A DNA stretch of 64,000 nucleotides from Clostridia bacterium (GTDB taxonomy: Bacteria > Bacillota > Clostridia > TANB77 > CAG-508): positions 1 through 64,000 of the forward strand of contig JAGAKS010000016.1 in the NCBI GenBank assembly GCA_017625465.1, written 5' to 3'. Below the pieces are notes generated by a model. It was not told the origin of the DNA, searched no databases, and was given only the letters and a program-made list of their open reading frames with translations. A program made the position numbers and the translations under genes. Positions within the stretch are counted from its first letter, which is position 1. The number at the start of each line of letters is the position of its first letter. This document shows positions 25,050 to 34,057 of the stretch, piece by piece.

Positions 25050-25728
25050 CCTTAACCTCCAATTTATAGCCTAAACCTCTTAATGCTTTTATGTTTGCTT
25101 TAGAACCAATGGCTTTTATTTTTTTCCTTGCAAATGATATATATGCTTCTAAGTTATTTGATTCAGCCTCATTATCAATGCCCCAAACTTTCTCGTAAAT
25201 TTGTTCTTTAGAAATTATTTGATTTGAATTTTGCATTAAATATTCTAGTAAATAATACTCTTTACAGATTATATCTATTGATTCATTAGTAGTTATGCAA
25301 AATAAATTTGATGTCTTTTTATATAATCGCAAATCTCCTGCTTCTATATAATCTTTCTCTATATTTGGATTATTACTTCGAAGCCAAACATTAACTCGTG
25401 CTACTACTTCTTCAATATGAAATGGTTTGGTTATATAATCATTAGCTCCACCATCAAATCCATTTAATTTATCTTCTATCAAATTTTTAGCAGTTAGCAT
25501 TATAACTTTTGCTTCTATTTTGTTATTCTTTATTTCTTTCAATATTTCAAATCCATTCATTTTAGGTAGCATTACATCTAGAATTATTAAATCGTATATA
25601 TTAGTTAGTGCGTTATCTAAACCATCTTCTCCATTTGTTGCTATATCAACACTATATTTTTCTTTTCTTAGCCTACTAGCAACTACATCTGCTAAATTAA
25701 ATTCATCTTCTATTATTAAAATTTTCAT
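25042..25728 (-). CDS. OmpR-family response regulator
   Basis: A 228-residue regulator: receiver domain (about 1-120) with acidic pocket IIEDE, phosphorylated Asp in LIILDVMLPKMNGFE, conserved Thr/Ala in VIMLTAKN and Lys in YITKPFHIEE; a winged-helix DNA-binding domain (about 130-228; YLLEYLMQNSNQIISKEQI, LEAYISFARKKIK, GLGYKLEV). I chose the ATG at 25728, four bases after AGGTGAG; the GTG three codons earlier is inside that binding site. A tandem 11-bp repeat just upstream suggests it controls its own operon and the exporter operon. Confidence 0.94.
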   Translation of the reverse strand: MKILIIEDEFNLADVVASRLRKEKYSVDIATNGEDGLDNALTNIYDLIILDVMLPKMNGFEILKEIKNNKIEAKVIMLTAKNLIEDKLNGFDGGANDYITKPFHIEEVVARVNVWLRSNNPNIEKDYIEAGDLRLYKKTSNLFCITTNESIDIICKEYYLLEYLMQNSNQIISKEQIYEKVWGIDNEAESNNLEAYISFARKKIKAIGSKANIKALRGLGYKLEVKDE

Positions 25729-25755
25729 TTTTCTCACCTGATTAATAATAATTGA

Positions 25756-25777
25756 TATTTATTAAATAAACATTAAA
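25756..25777 (-). promoter_or_regulatory. Tandem 11-bp repeat in front of the response-regulator gene
   Basis: Minus strand TTTAATGTTTA followed directly by TTTAATAAATA, a weaker version of the pair found at 23450-23471. Its place about 28 bases before the start codon suggests autoregulation. Confidence 0.6.
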
Positions 25778-25789
25778 TATTTATAAAAA

Positions 25790-25819
25790 AACTGTAAACA
25801 AAATATTTTGTTTACAGTT
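25790..25819 (-). terminator. Terminator after the GH5 gene (perfect 30-bp palindrome)
   Basis: Arms AACTGTAAAC and GTTTACAGTT around AAAATATTTT; the whole 30 bases are self-complementary. On the minus strand TTTTTTTATAAA follows. It ends the GH5 gene and lies close to the regulator's promoter, so a second role as a binding site is possible. Confidence 0.8.
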
Positions 25820-25869
25820 CAATGTTAATATTTTATTTATAATAATAAAATTTTTATCATTTAATTCTT

Positions 25870-28800
25870 CTATTTCTTAATAAATATATAAATACTAGAA
25901 ATTATTGCCATTATTAAGAATCCTAATGTTGTTCTTGAAGTACCTGCTGATGGTATACTATTTTTTGCAACTGTATTGTCGGTATTACTTTGTATATCTT
26001 CGCTTTTTACAGTATTAGAATTTGTATTTTCATTTTTTATAGTATTATTATTTGAATTATCTGATTTTATTGTATTTGAACTTGTGTTATTTATTGTATT
26101 TGATGCCTGCTCGTTTCTTTTTTTATCAGTATCAGATTGTGTTTGTTCTTCAGTTTTAGTAGTTTCAGTATAAGTTTTATTTTCTTCTTTATCTTCTTTT
26201 TCTACTGGATTTTTTTCTTCAGTAGTTTTTTCTTCTTCAATTGGTTCGTTTTCCTTTTTATTTTCTTCCAGTGGCGTTTCTTCTATTGGCTGTTCTTCTT
26301 TTTTGTCATCTTCCACTGCTTCGTTTCCTTCCTCGGTTGGTTGCTCGTCTTTTGGCTCTTCATCTGCCGGAGGTTTCGGTTCTTCAATTGGCTGTTCTTC
26401 TTCATCTTCGTCAGTAGGATTTTCAACCTCTTCTGGAATGTTATTTGAAATTTTCTCTAATTCAATACTAAATTCATCATTGATAAAAAGGTTTCTATAA
26501 TCAGAATATTTAATATCATTAGTTTCGTTTTTAAATAAATATAACCCTATATATTTTGTGTTATCTGAAACTGCATATGTATCACCATTAGACAAATTTG
26601 AATGTGCTTCTGTAAAGTTAAAATCATTGTCTAGTTCAACAATAGAAATTTTATATTCTTCATCAGAAATTTTTACATTATATTCTGTTCCTGGCACAAC
26701 AGTTTTATATTCTTTTAAGCATATCTTATTTGAAGATGCTTTATATTGACCATCACTTGATAAATAAAATCCAGAAGCCCAATTATATATATTATTCAAA
26801 TCACAATCATCTAAAATTTCACGTTCTTTATTCACAACTGCTTCTTTTAATATTCTATTACTATAATCATAGTCTGAAACATTAACTATTTCTTGCTCTA
26901 ATCCAAAATCTTCTTGATTAATGTAAGTTATATCAAGAGCAATCTTTTCTTCTTTTAGCCACTTCCCGTATTCTGAAACATTATGATTTACATAAGGGTC
27001 ATGGAACCCTGCAGAAAAATATTCTGCTCCTTCTGGTACTTTTATAAGTTTGTAACGTGACGTTATTTCTTGACTTTTTGAATATGTTAAATAATTTCCA
27101 GCTTTATCAAACCAAACAGCACCAACAATCCATACTTCTGCAGCCTCTTGAGTTGTTTTAATATTAAAAGAAATATAATCTGTATTTTCTGGAATTTTAA
27201 TTTTTGTTGATGTGCGTGTATCATTCAATGGCACTAAACCACCCCACCATGCTGTTGAATAATCTGTATTCCAAATTTCACCATTGCCTAAATTTACTCC
27301 GCCAATATGAAATTGATTTATATTGTTGTAGTACACTTTATTTTTTGTTGTTCTATATGCAATGCCTTCATTAAAACCTTGAAACATTGCATTTATTAAA
27401 TCAGTTTTTATATTAGAATAATTCCATCTATCTATTAATTGCCAATTATAATTATCATCCCAAACACAGCATTTTAATCCATGAGCTGTAGCTCTTGCTA
27501 AATAATTAGACATATGAGTTGCTCTCAATTCCTGAAGTTGAGATTTTGAATTCATGCCAAATTCTCCTATAATAATAGGTGCATCTAATCTTATAGAAAA
27601 ATCTTCTAATGATTGAAACTTCCATTCAATATCTTCATCATACATTGAGTTGTATACATGTACAGAAATCATTATTCTACCATTTTCTTCATCTTCTGGT
27701 AGTTTGAAATCAGCTGTTATGTTTTCTTTTGAACTGGTAGTATATGTAGGTACCATTAGTAATCTATATTTATTATTTCCACCAGTTTTTCTAACTGCAT
27801 CTGCAAATACTTGATTTAATTCATTTATTTGAGTTGTTGCAAGTTTAGAGTATGTCCACCCTGTTTTTGTTCCAATTTCGTTATAAGATTCAAATATCAA
27901 ATGTTCATCATAATCTTTAAAATATTCCGCTATTTGAGACCATATATCTGTTGCATCTTGCAAGACTTTGTTCCATTCGTCTGTATCTTCAACACCTACA
28001 TAAAACAATTTATCAGCGTCCCCCATTGTGTTTATGATAACATAGATATCATTCTTTATTGCATAATCTACAACATCTTGAACTCTACTAAGCCATTCTT
28101 TACCAATAACAAGATGACCGTTTTCATCAGTTCCGCAATTTGGAAACCAAGTTACCGGCATACGAATTGTGTTAAAACCTTGCTTTGAAACAAGATCAAT
28201 TAAATCTTCCGTAATATATGGATTTCCCCATGAACATTCCAACATTAAATTAGCATCTTCACCAACTTCTGTACAATATCCAGAGCCTAGAGCATCTCCT
28301 AAATTCCACCCTACATTCATTGTTCTAGCAAAATCATAAGCTTTGAATTCGGTATTAAAATTTGTATTATGATTATATTTTTCATATTTTGTTAAACAAG
28401 CTTTTGAATATGTGCTTAAATCTTCTATATAGTTTTCGTAAACATAATTTGAATCTTTTTTATTATTAAAAATATTTATAGCAACGTATGAAGTGTTTTC
28501 TTGCTTTTGCCATGCTTTACCAGAAGGTAAAGTATTGTTTGCTATTACTTTATCTTGGTCATCAAATTCTAAAATTTGCATTCTTACATTTGGATTAGCT
28601 AAATTAACAACATATTTTGTATCATCTACAAAAAAATAATCATTAAAATATACCTTGTTTAAATCTAGAGCTGGTTTACCTGTTTGTGAAGTTATCATTC
28701 CAGATTTTACATTAGATATATTTTTTAAATCTGCATCTTCCAAATTTATTTTTTCTATAATTTGAGGAGTATATTCGCTCATAATATTGACGGATAAGCC

Positions 28801-29220
28801 ATATCCAAAATAATCTATTGGATTAACTCCCCAAACTTTACTTGATATATTTATTTTTATATATGATGTATTTTCTGCAATATCTATTGTTTTTCCATCT
28901 GTTAATCCATCTTTATAGTTATTAATCCATTTTCCGTTTTCATCAAATTGATGTATAGACAATTGAAAACGAGAATCATTTATTACAATATAATATGATC
29001 CTGGTTCTATATAAACGGATTCTTTTAAACAATATGAACTAGTAGACTCTTTAAAGCTGCCACCCCATGACTGATAATAGCCTAAAATCCAATTATCCTT
29101 ATTATTTATAATTTCATTTATTGCGCTTTCACTTTGAGAAGTAGCAAAAGACAATTTGCTAATATTTAATATAAAAATAATAGATAGAAAAAATACAATA
29201 ATCTTTTTTAATACTTTCAT
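25870..29220 (-). CDS. Large surface glycoside hydrolase, family 5 (cellulase-like)
   Basis: A 1116-residue exported enzyme. Signal peptide 1-26. Beta-sandwich modules, probably sugar-binding, flank the catalytic domain on both sides (about 40-145, 165-270, 640-765 and 805-915; the first and last share the NWxxGxY...CLKE pattern). The GH5 domain fills about 295-620: NVGWNLGDALG, GFNTIRMPVTW, acid/base Glu448 in FESYNEIG, HVYNS, and nucleophile Glu553 in IIGEFGM. A 160-residue Glu/Pro/Lys/Asn stalk follows, then IPSAG (1089-1093), a membrane helix and KK, which resembles a sortase signal with an odd motif or a simple membrane anchor. Substrate (beta-glucan or mannan) cannot be told. It has its own promoter and terminator. 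Confidence 0.9.
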   Translation of the reverse strand: MKVLKKIIVFFLSIIFILNISKLSFATSQSESAINEIINNKDNWILGYYQSWGGSFKESTSSYCLKESVYIEPGSYYIVINDSRFQLSIHQFDENGKWINNYKDGLTDGKTIDIAENTSYIKINISSKVWGVNPIDYFGYGLSVNIMSEYTPQIIEKINLEDADLKNISNVKSGMITSQTGKPALDLNKVYFNDYFFVDDTKYVVNLANPNVRMQILEFDDQDKVIANNTLPSGKAWQKQENTSYVAINIFNNKKDSNYVYENYIEDLSTYSKACLTKYEKYNHNTNFNTEFKAYDFARTMNVGWNLGDALGSGYCTEVGEDANLMLECSWGNPYITEDLIDLVSKQGFNTIRMPVTWFPNCGTDENGHLVIGKEWLSRVQDVVDYAIKNDIYVIINTMGDADKLFYVGVEDTDEWNKVLQDATDIWSQIAEYFKDYDEHLIFESYNEIGTKTGWTYSKLATTQINELNQVFADAVRKTGGNNKYRLLMVPTYTTSSKENITADFKLPEDEENGRIMISVHVYNSMYDEDIEWKFQSLEDFSIRLDAPIIIGEFGMNSKSQLQELRATHMSNYLARATAHGLKCCVWDDNYNWQLIDRWNYSNIKTDLINAMFQGFNEGIAYRTTKNKVYYNNINQFHIGGVNLGNGEIWNTDYSTAWWGGLVPLNDTRTSTKIKIPENTDYISFNIKTTQEAAEVWIVGAVWFDKAGNYLTYSKSQEITSRYKLIKVPEGAEYFSAGFHDPYVNHNVSEYGKWLKEEKIALDITYINQEDFGLEQEIVNVSDYDYSNRILKEAVVNKEREILDDCDLNNIYNWASGFYLSSDGQYKASSNKICLKEYKTVVPGTEYNVKISDEEYKISIVELDNDFNFTEAHSNLSNGDTYAVSDNTKYIGLYLFKNETNDIKYSDYRNLFINDEFSIELEKISNNIPEEVENPTDEDEEEQPIEEPKPPADEEPKDEQPTEEGNEAVEDDKKEEQPIEETPLEENKKENEPIEEEKTTEEKNPVEKEDKEENKTYTETTKTEEQTQSDTDKKRNEQASNTINNTSSNTIKSDNSNNNTIKNENTNSNTVKSEDIQSNTDNTVAKNSIPSAGTSRTTLGFLIMAIISSIYIFIKK

Positions 29221-29234
29221 TTATACATCCTTCT

Positions 29235-29264
29235 TATATATATTGATAAAACCCAATATATATA
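29235..29264 (-). promoter_or_regulatory. Inverted repeat at the GH5 transcription start
   Basis: Perfect 11-base arms TATATATATTG and CAATATATATA, eight bases apart. It overlaps the last bases of the -10 box and the probable start of transcription, an ideal place for a repressor, or it could form a hairpin at the 5' end of the mRNA. Confidence 0.55.
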
Positions 29265-29290
29265 ATACCACATTATGTTAATTTTGTAAA
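29262..29290 (-). promoter_or_regulatory. Sigma-A promoter of the GH5 gene
   Basis: Minus strand -35 TTTACA, 17-base spacer, -10 TATTAT, about 42 bases before the ATG. An AGAAGGATG ribosome binding site follows. Confidence 0.8.
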
Positions 29291-29360
29291 TATATTGAAA
29301 TAACTAATGTTTGAGGATTTTTATATTGCATGTATGTGCACATTTTTATATATCACCATT

Positions 29361-30113
29361 TTATATTTTTATTATATCTTTTATTACTTCCCCTGCAACA
29401 ATTAAACCTGCTACTGATGGAACAAAAGATATACTTCCTGGCACTTGATTTCTAGCTGTACATTTTCTTACAGTTCCAGGAGGACAAATGCATCCTGTTT
29501 TACAACTACATTCTAATGTTTCATCTGGCTTAATTGGTTCTTCTTTTGAATAAACAACTTTTAGTTTTTCTATTCCTCTAGCTCTTAATTCTTTTCTCAT
29601 AACTTTTGCTAAAGGGCAGATACTTGTTTTATAAATATCTGTTACTTCAAATCTAGTTGGATCCAATTTATTTCCTGTTCCCATGCTAGATATAATAGGA
29701 ATGTTTAGTCTATTTGCTCTTAACACTAATTCAATTTTAGCTGTTACTGTATCTACTGCATCAATAACATAATCAACTGTATTATCTAAAATTTCTTTAC
29801 TGTTTGGCATAAAAAATTCTTGATAAATTTCTACATGTGCATTCGGATTAATTTCTAATATTCTTTCCTTTGCTACTTCAACTTTAAGCTTTCCTACTGT
29901 TTTTCTCGTTGCAATGATTTGTCTATTTAAATTTGTTAAGCAAACTTTATCGTCATCTACTAATATAAAATTACCTATTCCTGCTCTCACTAAGCCTTCA
30001 ACTACAAAAGAGCCTACTCCTCCAATACCAAATATAGCTACTTTTGCATTTTGTAATTTTTCTATTCCGTCTTTTCCTATTAATAATTCTGTTCTTGAAA
30101 ATTGATTCAACAT
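29361..30113 (-). CDS. tcdA: tRNA threonylcarbamoyladenosine dehydratase TcdA (copy 1)
   Basis: A 250-residue E1-like enzyme, same motifs as the copy at 13.2-14.0 kb (QFSRTELLIGKDG, GIGGVGSFVVEG, LVDDDKVCLTNLNRQ, a CSCKTGCICPPG cluster, PGSISFVPSVAGLI). The proteins differ at about 11 positions plus the last few residues. The upstream 45-50 bases are also shared, including a stretch that reads STITIID and stop, like the end of an adaptor gene. This suggests that tcdA once stood directly behind an adaptor gene and was copied with that edge. Beyond these limits the flanks are unrelated. Confidence 0.9.
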   Translation of the reverse strand: MLNQFSRTELLIGKDGIEKLQNAKVAIFGIGGVGSFVVEGLVRAGIGNFILVDDDKVCLTNLNRQIIATRKTVGKLKVEVAKERILEINPNAHVEIYQEFFMPNSKEILDNTVDYVIDAVDTVTAKIELVLRANRLNIPIISSMGTGNKLDPTRFEVTDIYKTSICPLAKVMRKELRARGIEKLKVVYSKEEPIKPDETLECSCKTGCICPPGTVRKCTARNQVPGSISFVPSVAGLIVAGEVIKDIIKI

Positions 30114-30255
30114 TAATTATTTCTCCCTTTTTCTTAATCTATTATTGTAATTGTACTTTTTCCGCTCCTAAAATTTAATTAATATATTTTATTTATATCA
30201 TATAGCTAGCAAATTTACAACATAATAAAAAGGCAAAGAATTTTTTATGTAATAC

Positions 30256-31260
30256 CTATTTAATACTACTTTCTAAAAATGTAAATACCTTGTTGTAATA
30301 TGTTTCTGGTTCTTTATATTTTGATTCTGTGTGTCCTGCATTATGAATGATAAGTTTTTCTTTTTTGCAAGTTGCTGCTTCAAACAATTCTTCACACATA
30401 TACTCAGGTACAAAATCATCACTATCTCCATGAATAAATAAAATTGGAATAGTAGCTTTTTTCACTTGTTCTACGGCTGATGCTTCTTTTATATCGTATT
30501 TAGCTCTAACATTTGCCACCAATTTAAATATATTTAATATTGGAAATGTTGGTAAATTAAATCTCGCTTTTGCTTCTGATGCAAATATATCCCATACAGA
30601 AGTATATCCACTATCTTCTATTATTGCTTTAACATTTTGAGGTAATTCATCTCCTGATGCCATCAATACTGTTGCAGCTCCCATTGATGAACCATGTAGA
30701 ACTATTTCAGCATCCTTGTTTTGTTCTATAACTAGATTTATCCAACATTGTAAATCATCTTTATCAAGCCAACCCATTCCGATATATTTTCCTTCACTTT
30801 CATTAGAAGCTCTCATACTTGGAATTAATACATTATATCCTTTTTCTGAAAAATGCATTCCAATAGAAATAACTGAATTTGGAGTTGAATGATAACCATG
30901 TAAAACAATTGCCCATTTATCACTATCTTCTTTGGTTATATATTCTGTGCCTCTTAGCATAATTCCATCATTAGCTGTTACTTCTACTTTTTTATTTTCA
31001 GTATTGTTAGCCCATTCATTTGCAAGTTGCTTTTCGTTCTTTCTATTTTCTTCAATAATTTTTTCTGCTTCATCATCTATATTGGCAACTTCTATTGAGT
31101 CTGTATTTTTTACTTCTCTATCCCCGCCATTACCAGTTCTTAGTATAGCATAATTTACAAAATAATTTCCAATTCCTATAATAGCAAGTATAGGAATCAA
31201 AATTATAATTAATATTATATTTACTATTCTTTTTAATATTTTTTTATTTGGCTCTTTCAT
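30256..31260 (-). CDS. Membrane-anchored alpha/beta hydrolase
   Basis: A 334-residue protein with an N-terminal membrane helix (about 13-37) and an outside alpha/beta-hydrolase domain. Oxyanion-hole region VVLHGYH-type AIVLHGYHSTPNS, nucleophile Ser in LHGSSMGAATV, acid in FIHGDSDDFVP and His in HNAGHTES form the catalytic triad. It is related to the BAAT/YqkD-like group of secreted Clostridial hydrolases. Substrate unknown. The gene starts inside the last codons of copA (17-base overlap), so it belongs to the copper operon, although no copper role is known for the family. Confidence 0.85.
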   Translation of the reverse strand: MKEPNKKILKRIVNIILIIILIPILAIIGIGNYFVNYAILRTGNGGDREVKNTDSIEVANIDDEAEKIIEENRKNEKQLANEWANNTENKKVEVTANDGIMLRGTEYITKEDSDKWAIVLHGYHSTPNSVISIGMHFSEKGYNVLIPSMRASNESEGKYIGMGWLDKDDLQCWINLVIEQNKDAEIVLHGSSMGAATVLMASGDELPQNVKAIIEDSGYTSVWDIFASEAKARFNLPTFPILNIFKLVANVRAKYDIKEASAVEQVKKATIPILFIHGDSDDFVPEYMCEELFEAATCKKEKLIIHNAGHTESKYKEPETYYNKVFTFLESSIK

Positions 31261-33484
31261 TTGTATTTATCCTCACAAAATTAATCATTTTCTTTAATCT
31301 TAATGTGTTTAATATAACTGTAATACTACTTAATACCATTGCAAGACTTGCTAACATTGGATTTATGGAAATACCAAATTTTTTAAATAGTCCCATTGCC
31401 ACCGGTATCATCAAACAATTATAGAAAAAAGCCCAAAATAAGTTTTGTTTAATATTTCTAATTGTTTTTTTACTTATATTTATTAAATTTACTATACTTT
31501 CTAAATTATTTTGGGTTAGAATAACATTTGATGAATCCATTGCTATATCTGTTCCACTATTTACACTTACCCCTATATCAGAATTCGCTAATGCTGGGCT
31601 ATCATTTATACCGTCTCCACACATCATTACAAATTTATTTTTTTGTCTTAGTTCTTTTATCGTGTTTGATTTCTCTTTAGGTAACACATTTGCAATAACC
31701 TTTGTTATTCCTAATTCGTTTGCTATTTTATTTGCTGTTTCTTTATTATCTCCTGTTAGCATAATTGTTTCAATTTTCATATCTGACAGTTTTTTTATTA
31801 CATCTTTTGCTTCTTTTCTTACAATATCATTTACTCCAATTAGTGCAACAACTTTTTCATCTTGCACAACATAAACAATACTATTTCCTCTACTTGCCAA
31901 ATTTCTTTCATCTTGTTCATATTTATTTTCAATTTTATAACTTCCTAAAATTTTAGAATTTCCAATTATAACCTTTTTGTTATTTACTATTCCAATAATT
32001 CCATATCCTGCAACATTTCCAAATTCTTTAACTTCTAAAATAGGTATTTTATTATCTTCTAAATAATCTACAAAAGCCTTGCCTATTGGATGCGTAGATT
32101 TACTTTCTATACTTCCAACTATTTGCAATAATTCATTATTTTCCATATTGCTATAATTTTTTATTTCTGATATTTTTAATTTACCATAAGTTAATGTTCC
32201 TGTTTTATCAAATATTACAGTGTTTGTTTTTTGTGCATTTTCAAGTATTTCACTTTTCTTTATCAATATTCCATTTGTTGCACATAAGCCTTCACTTACA
32301 ATTATTGCAAGTGGAGTAGCTAATCCTAAACTGCAAGGACAAGCTACAACTAATATAGTTACAAATGTTGTTATTGCACTTTCAAAACCTTCCCCAATAA
32401 TTAGATAAACTATAAATGTTAATATTGCTATAACTATAACTAATGGAACAAAATATCCTGATACTTTATCTGCAATTTTTGCAATTGGTGCTTTAGTATT
32501 TGATGCTTCTACCACAAGTCGAACTATCTCTGATACAGTCGACTCTTTTCCAATTCGTTCTGCTTTGTATTCTATATAACCATCATAATTTAAACTACCT
32601 GCAATTACATTATTTCCTGTTTCTTTTGATATAGGTTTACTTTCTCCAGTTATAAATGACTCATCTAAATGTGCTTTTCCTTCTATAATTGTACCATCTA
32701 CTGCAATTTTTTCTCCTGCTCTACTTACAACTATATCTCCTTTATGAATTTCATCAAGTGTAACTTCCTTTAATTTTCCATCTATTTTTATTACTGCATT
32801 ATTAGGTGTTATTTTAACTAATTTTTGTATAGCCTCTTTTGTTTTATCTTTACTTATTCCATCAATATATCTTCCTAATTTTATAAAATATATTATTATT
32901 GCTGATGATTCGAAATATAAATTCATAACCTGATGGTGATTTCCAGAAAAAACTAAATACATATTATATAAGCTATATAAAAAACTTGTAATAACACCTA
33001 TACCAACTAATGTATCCATATTAGGTGTTTTATGAATTAAATTTTTATATCCATTTTTTATAATATCAAATCCGTAAATAATAAATGCTATTGTAAGCAC
33101 AAGTAATGTCATCATATAATTTGTAGCATTTGTATGTGGATCAAGAAATGGAATTGTAGGCAGATTTATCATATGTCCCATAGATACAAACATTAAAACT
33201 ATTGCAAGTATTGTAAAAACAATAAACTTAATTTTTTCTTTTTTACTTTTACTATCTTGCCTTATTTCCTTAAATTCTCCTAGACTTTTAAAACCTGCTT
33301 TTTTTATAAATTCTTCTATTTTCGTTTGATTTAACATTTTTTCATCATATTCAATAGTTGCGTTTGCCATTACAAGATTTACTCCTGCTGATATAATTCC
33401 ATCTTGTTTGTTTAAATATTTTTCTAATCCATTTGAACAGGCTGAACAAGTCATTCCATCAATAGATAAAATTATTTTCTTCAT
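31244..33484 (-). CDS. copA: Copper-exporting P1B-type ATPase
   Basis: A 746-residue pump that moves Cu(I) out of the cell. N-terminal heavy-metal domain with DGMTCSACSNGLE (CxxC), eight membrane helices, the metal-site CPC in VACPCSLGLATPLA, actuator loop FITGESKP, phosphorylation site FDKTGTLTYG, HP locus STHPIG and hinge CGDGINDSPALA. One N-terminal metal domain, as is usual for Firmicutes. It follows copZ by two bases in the csoR-copZ-copA operon. Regulated through the CsoR operator at 34.06 kb. Confidence 0.96.
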   Translation of the reverse strand: MKKIILSIDGMTCSACSNGLEKYLNKQDGIISAGVNLVMANATIEYDEKMLNQTKIEEFIKKAGFKSLGEFKEIRQDSKSKKEKIKFIVFTILAIVLMFVSMGHMINLPTIPFLDPHTNATNYMMTLLVLTIAFIIYGFDIIKNGYKNLIHKTPNMDTLVGIGVITSFLYSLYNMYLVFSGNHHQVMNLYFESSAIIIYFIKLGRYIDGISKDKTKEAIQKLVKITPNNAVIKIDGKLKEVTLDEIHKGDIVVSRAGEKIAVDGTIIEGKAHLDESFITGESKPISKETGNNVIAGSLNYDGYIEYKAERIGKESTVSEIVRLVVEASNTKAPIAKIADKVSGYFVPLVIVIAILTFIVYLIIGEGFESAITTFVTILVVACPCSLGLATPLAIIVSEGLCATNGILIKKSEILENAQKTNTVIFDKTGTLTYGKLKISEIKNYSNMENNELLQIVGSIESKSTHPIGKAFVDYLEDNKIPILEVKEFGNVAGYGIIGIVNNKKVIIGNSKILGSYKIENKYEQDERNLASRGNSIVYVVQDEKVVALIGVNDIVRKEAKDVIKKLSDMKIETIMLTGDNKETANKIANELGITKVIANVLPKEKSNTIKELRQKNKFVMMCGDGINDSPALANSDIGVSVNSGTDIAMDSSNVILTQNNLESIVNLINISKKTIRNIKQNLFWAFFYNCLMIPVAMGLFKKFGISINPMLASLAMVLSSITVILNTLRLKKMINFVRINTNERAK

Positions 33485-33486
33485 AC

Positions 33487-33699
33487 CTAATCTTCCTTTA
33501 CAATTTCATATCCTATATCTTCAAGTGTTTCTACAATAATATTTTCTGACACCTCTTTATTTGTTGTTACAACAACTTTACCTGTATTATGATCTGCTAT
33601 TACAGATTCTACTCCATCTATGTTTTGAACTGCATTTTTTACCCTATTTTCACATCCTCCACACATCATACCATTTACTTTTAAAACTATTTCTTTCAT
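33487..33699 (-). CDS. copZ: Copper chaperone CopZ
   Basis: A 70-residue heavy-metal-associated domain with the copper-binding loop GMMCGGCENRV and the beta-alpha-beta pattern of Atx1-like chaperones (VVVTTNKEVSE, LEDIGYEI). It hands Cu(I) to CopA. I chose the ATG at 33699 with AAAGGA ten bases upstream; a TTG three codons earlier would touch that site. It lies between csoR and copA. Confidence 0.92.
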   Translation of the reverse strand: MKEIVLKVNGMMCGGCENRVKNAVQNIDGVESVIADHNTGKVVVTTNKEVSENIIVETLEDIGYEIVKED

Positions 33700-33740
33700 T
33701 TTTATCAATTCCTTTCATTAAATTAATTAAATAAATCTTA

Positions 33741-34037
33741 TCATTTATTAAATCTTTTGAATAAACTTATTATTTCGTCTATTGTATCAACTTTACCATT
33801 TTCTACATCACAAGCTATACAAGTATATAAATGATTTTCTAAAATTTGATTAGACAAACTTTTGAGAGAGTTTTCTATTGCAGATAGTTGAACCAAAACA
33901 TCGTTACAATATGCATCTTCTCCTATCATCTTTTTTATACCTCTTATTTGTCCTTCTATTCTATTTAATCTATTGTTTATAAGTTGCTTTTCTTTTTCTG
34001 ATCTTTCTGTTTTCTTTTTACAGCAATCATTATTCAT
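33741..34037 (-). CDS. csoR: Copper-sensing repressor CsoR
   Basis: A 98-residue, all-helical CsoR/RcnR repressor. The Cu(I) ligands of the family are in place: Cys in DAYCNDVLVQL, His and Cys in ENHLYTCIAC. The helix-1 motif RLNRIEGQIRGIKKMI is also typical. An N-terminal extension (NNDCCKKKTERSEKEKQ) adds two Cys. Without copper it should bind its own promoter palindrome; Cu(I) releases it. First gene of the operon. Confidence 0.94.
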   Translation of the reverse strand: MNNDCCKKKTERSEKEKQLINNRLNRIEGQIRGIKKMIGEDAYCNDVLVQLSAIENSLKSLSNQILENHLYTCIACDVENGKVDTIDEIISLFKRFNK

Positions 34038-34057
34038 TTTTTATCACTTCCTTCAAT

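Noticed and set aside
26137..26448. Phe/Ser-rich open frame opposite the GH5 stalk
   Set aside because: It is the mirror of Glu/Lys-rich repeat codons; no start signals.
10833..30113. Envelope region as a mobile island
   Set aside because: No integrase, transposase, relaxase, att-like repeats or tRNA junction, and base composition looks like the rest. The tcdA copies are the only border-like repeats.
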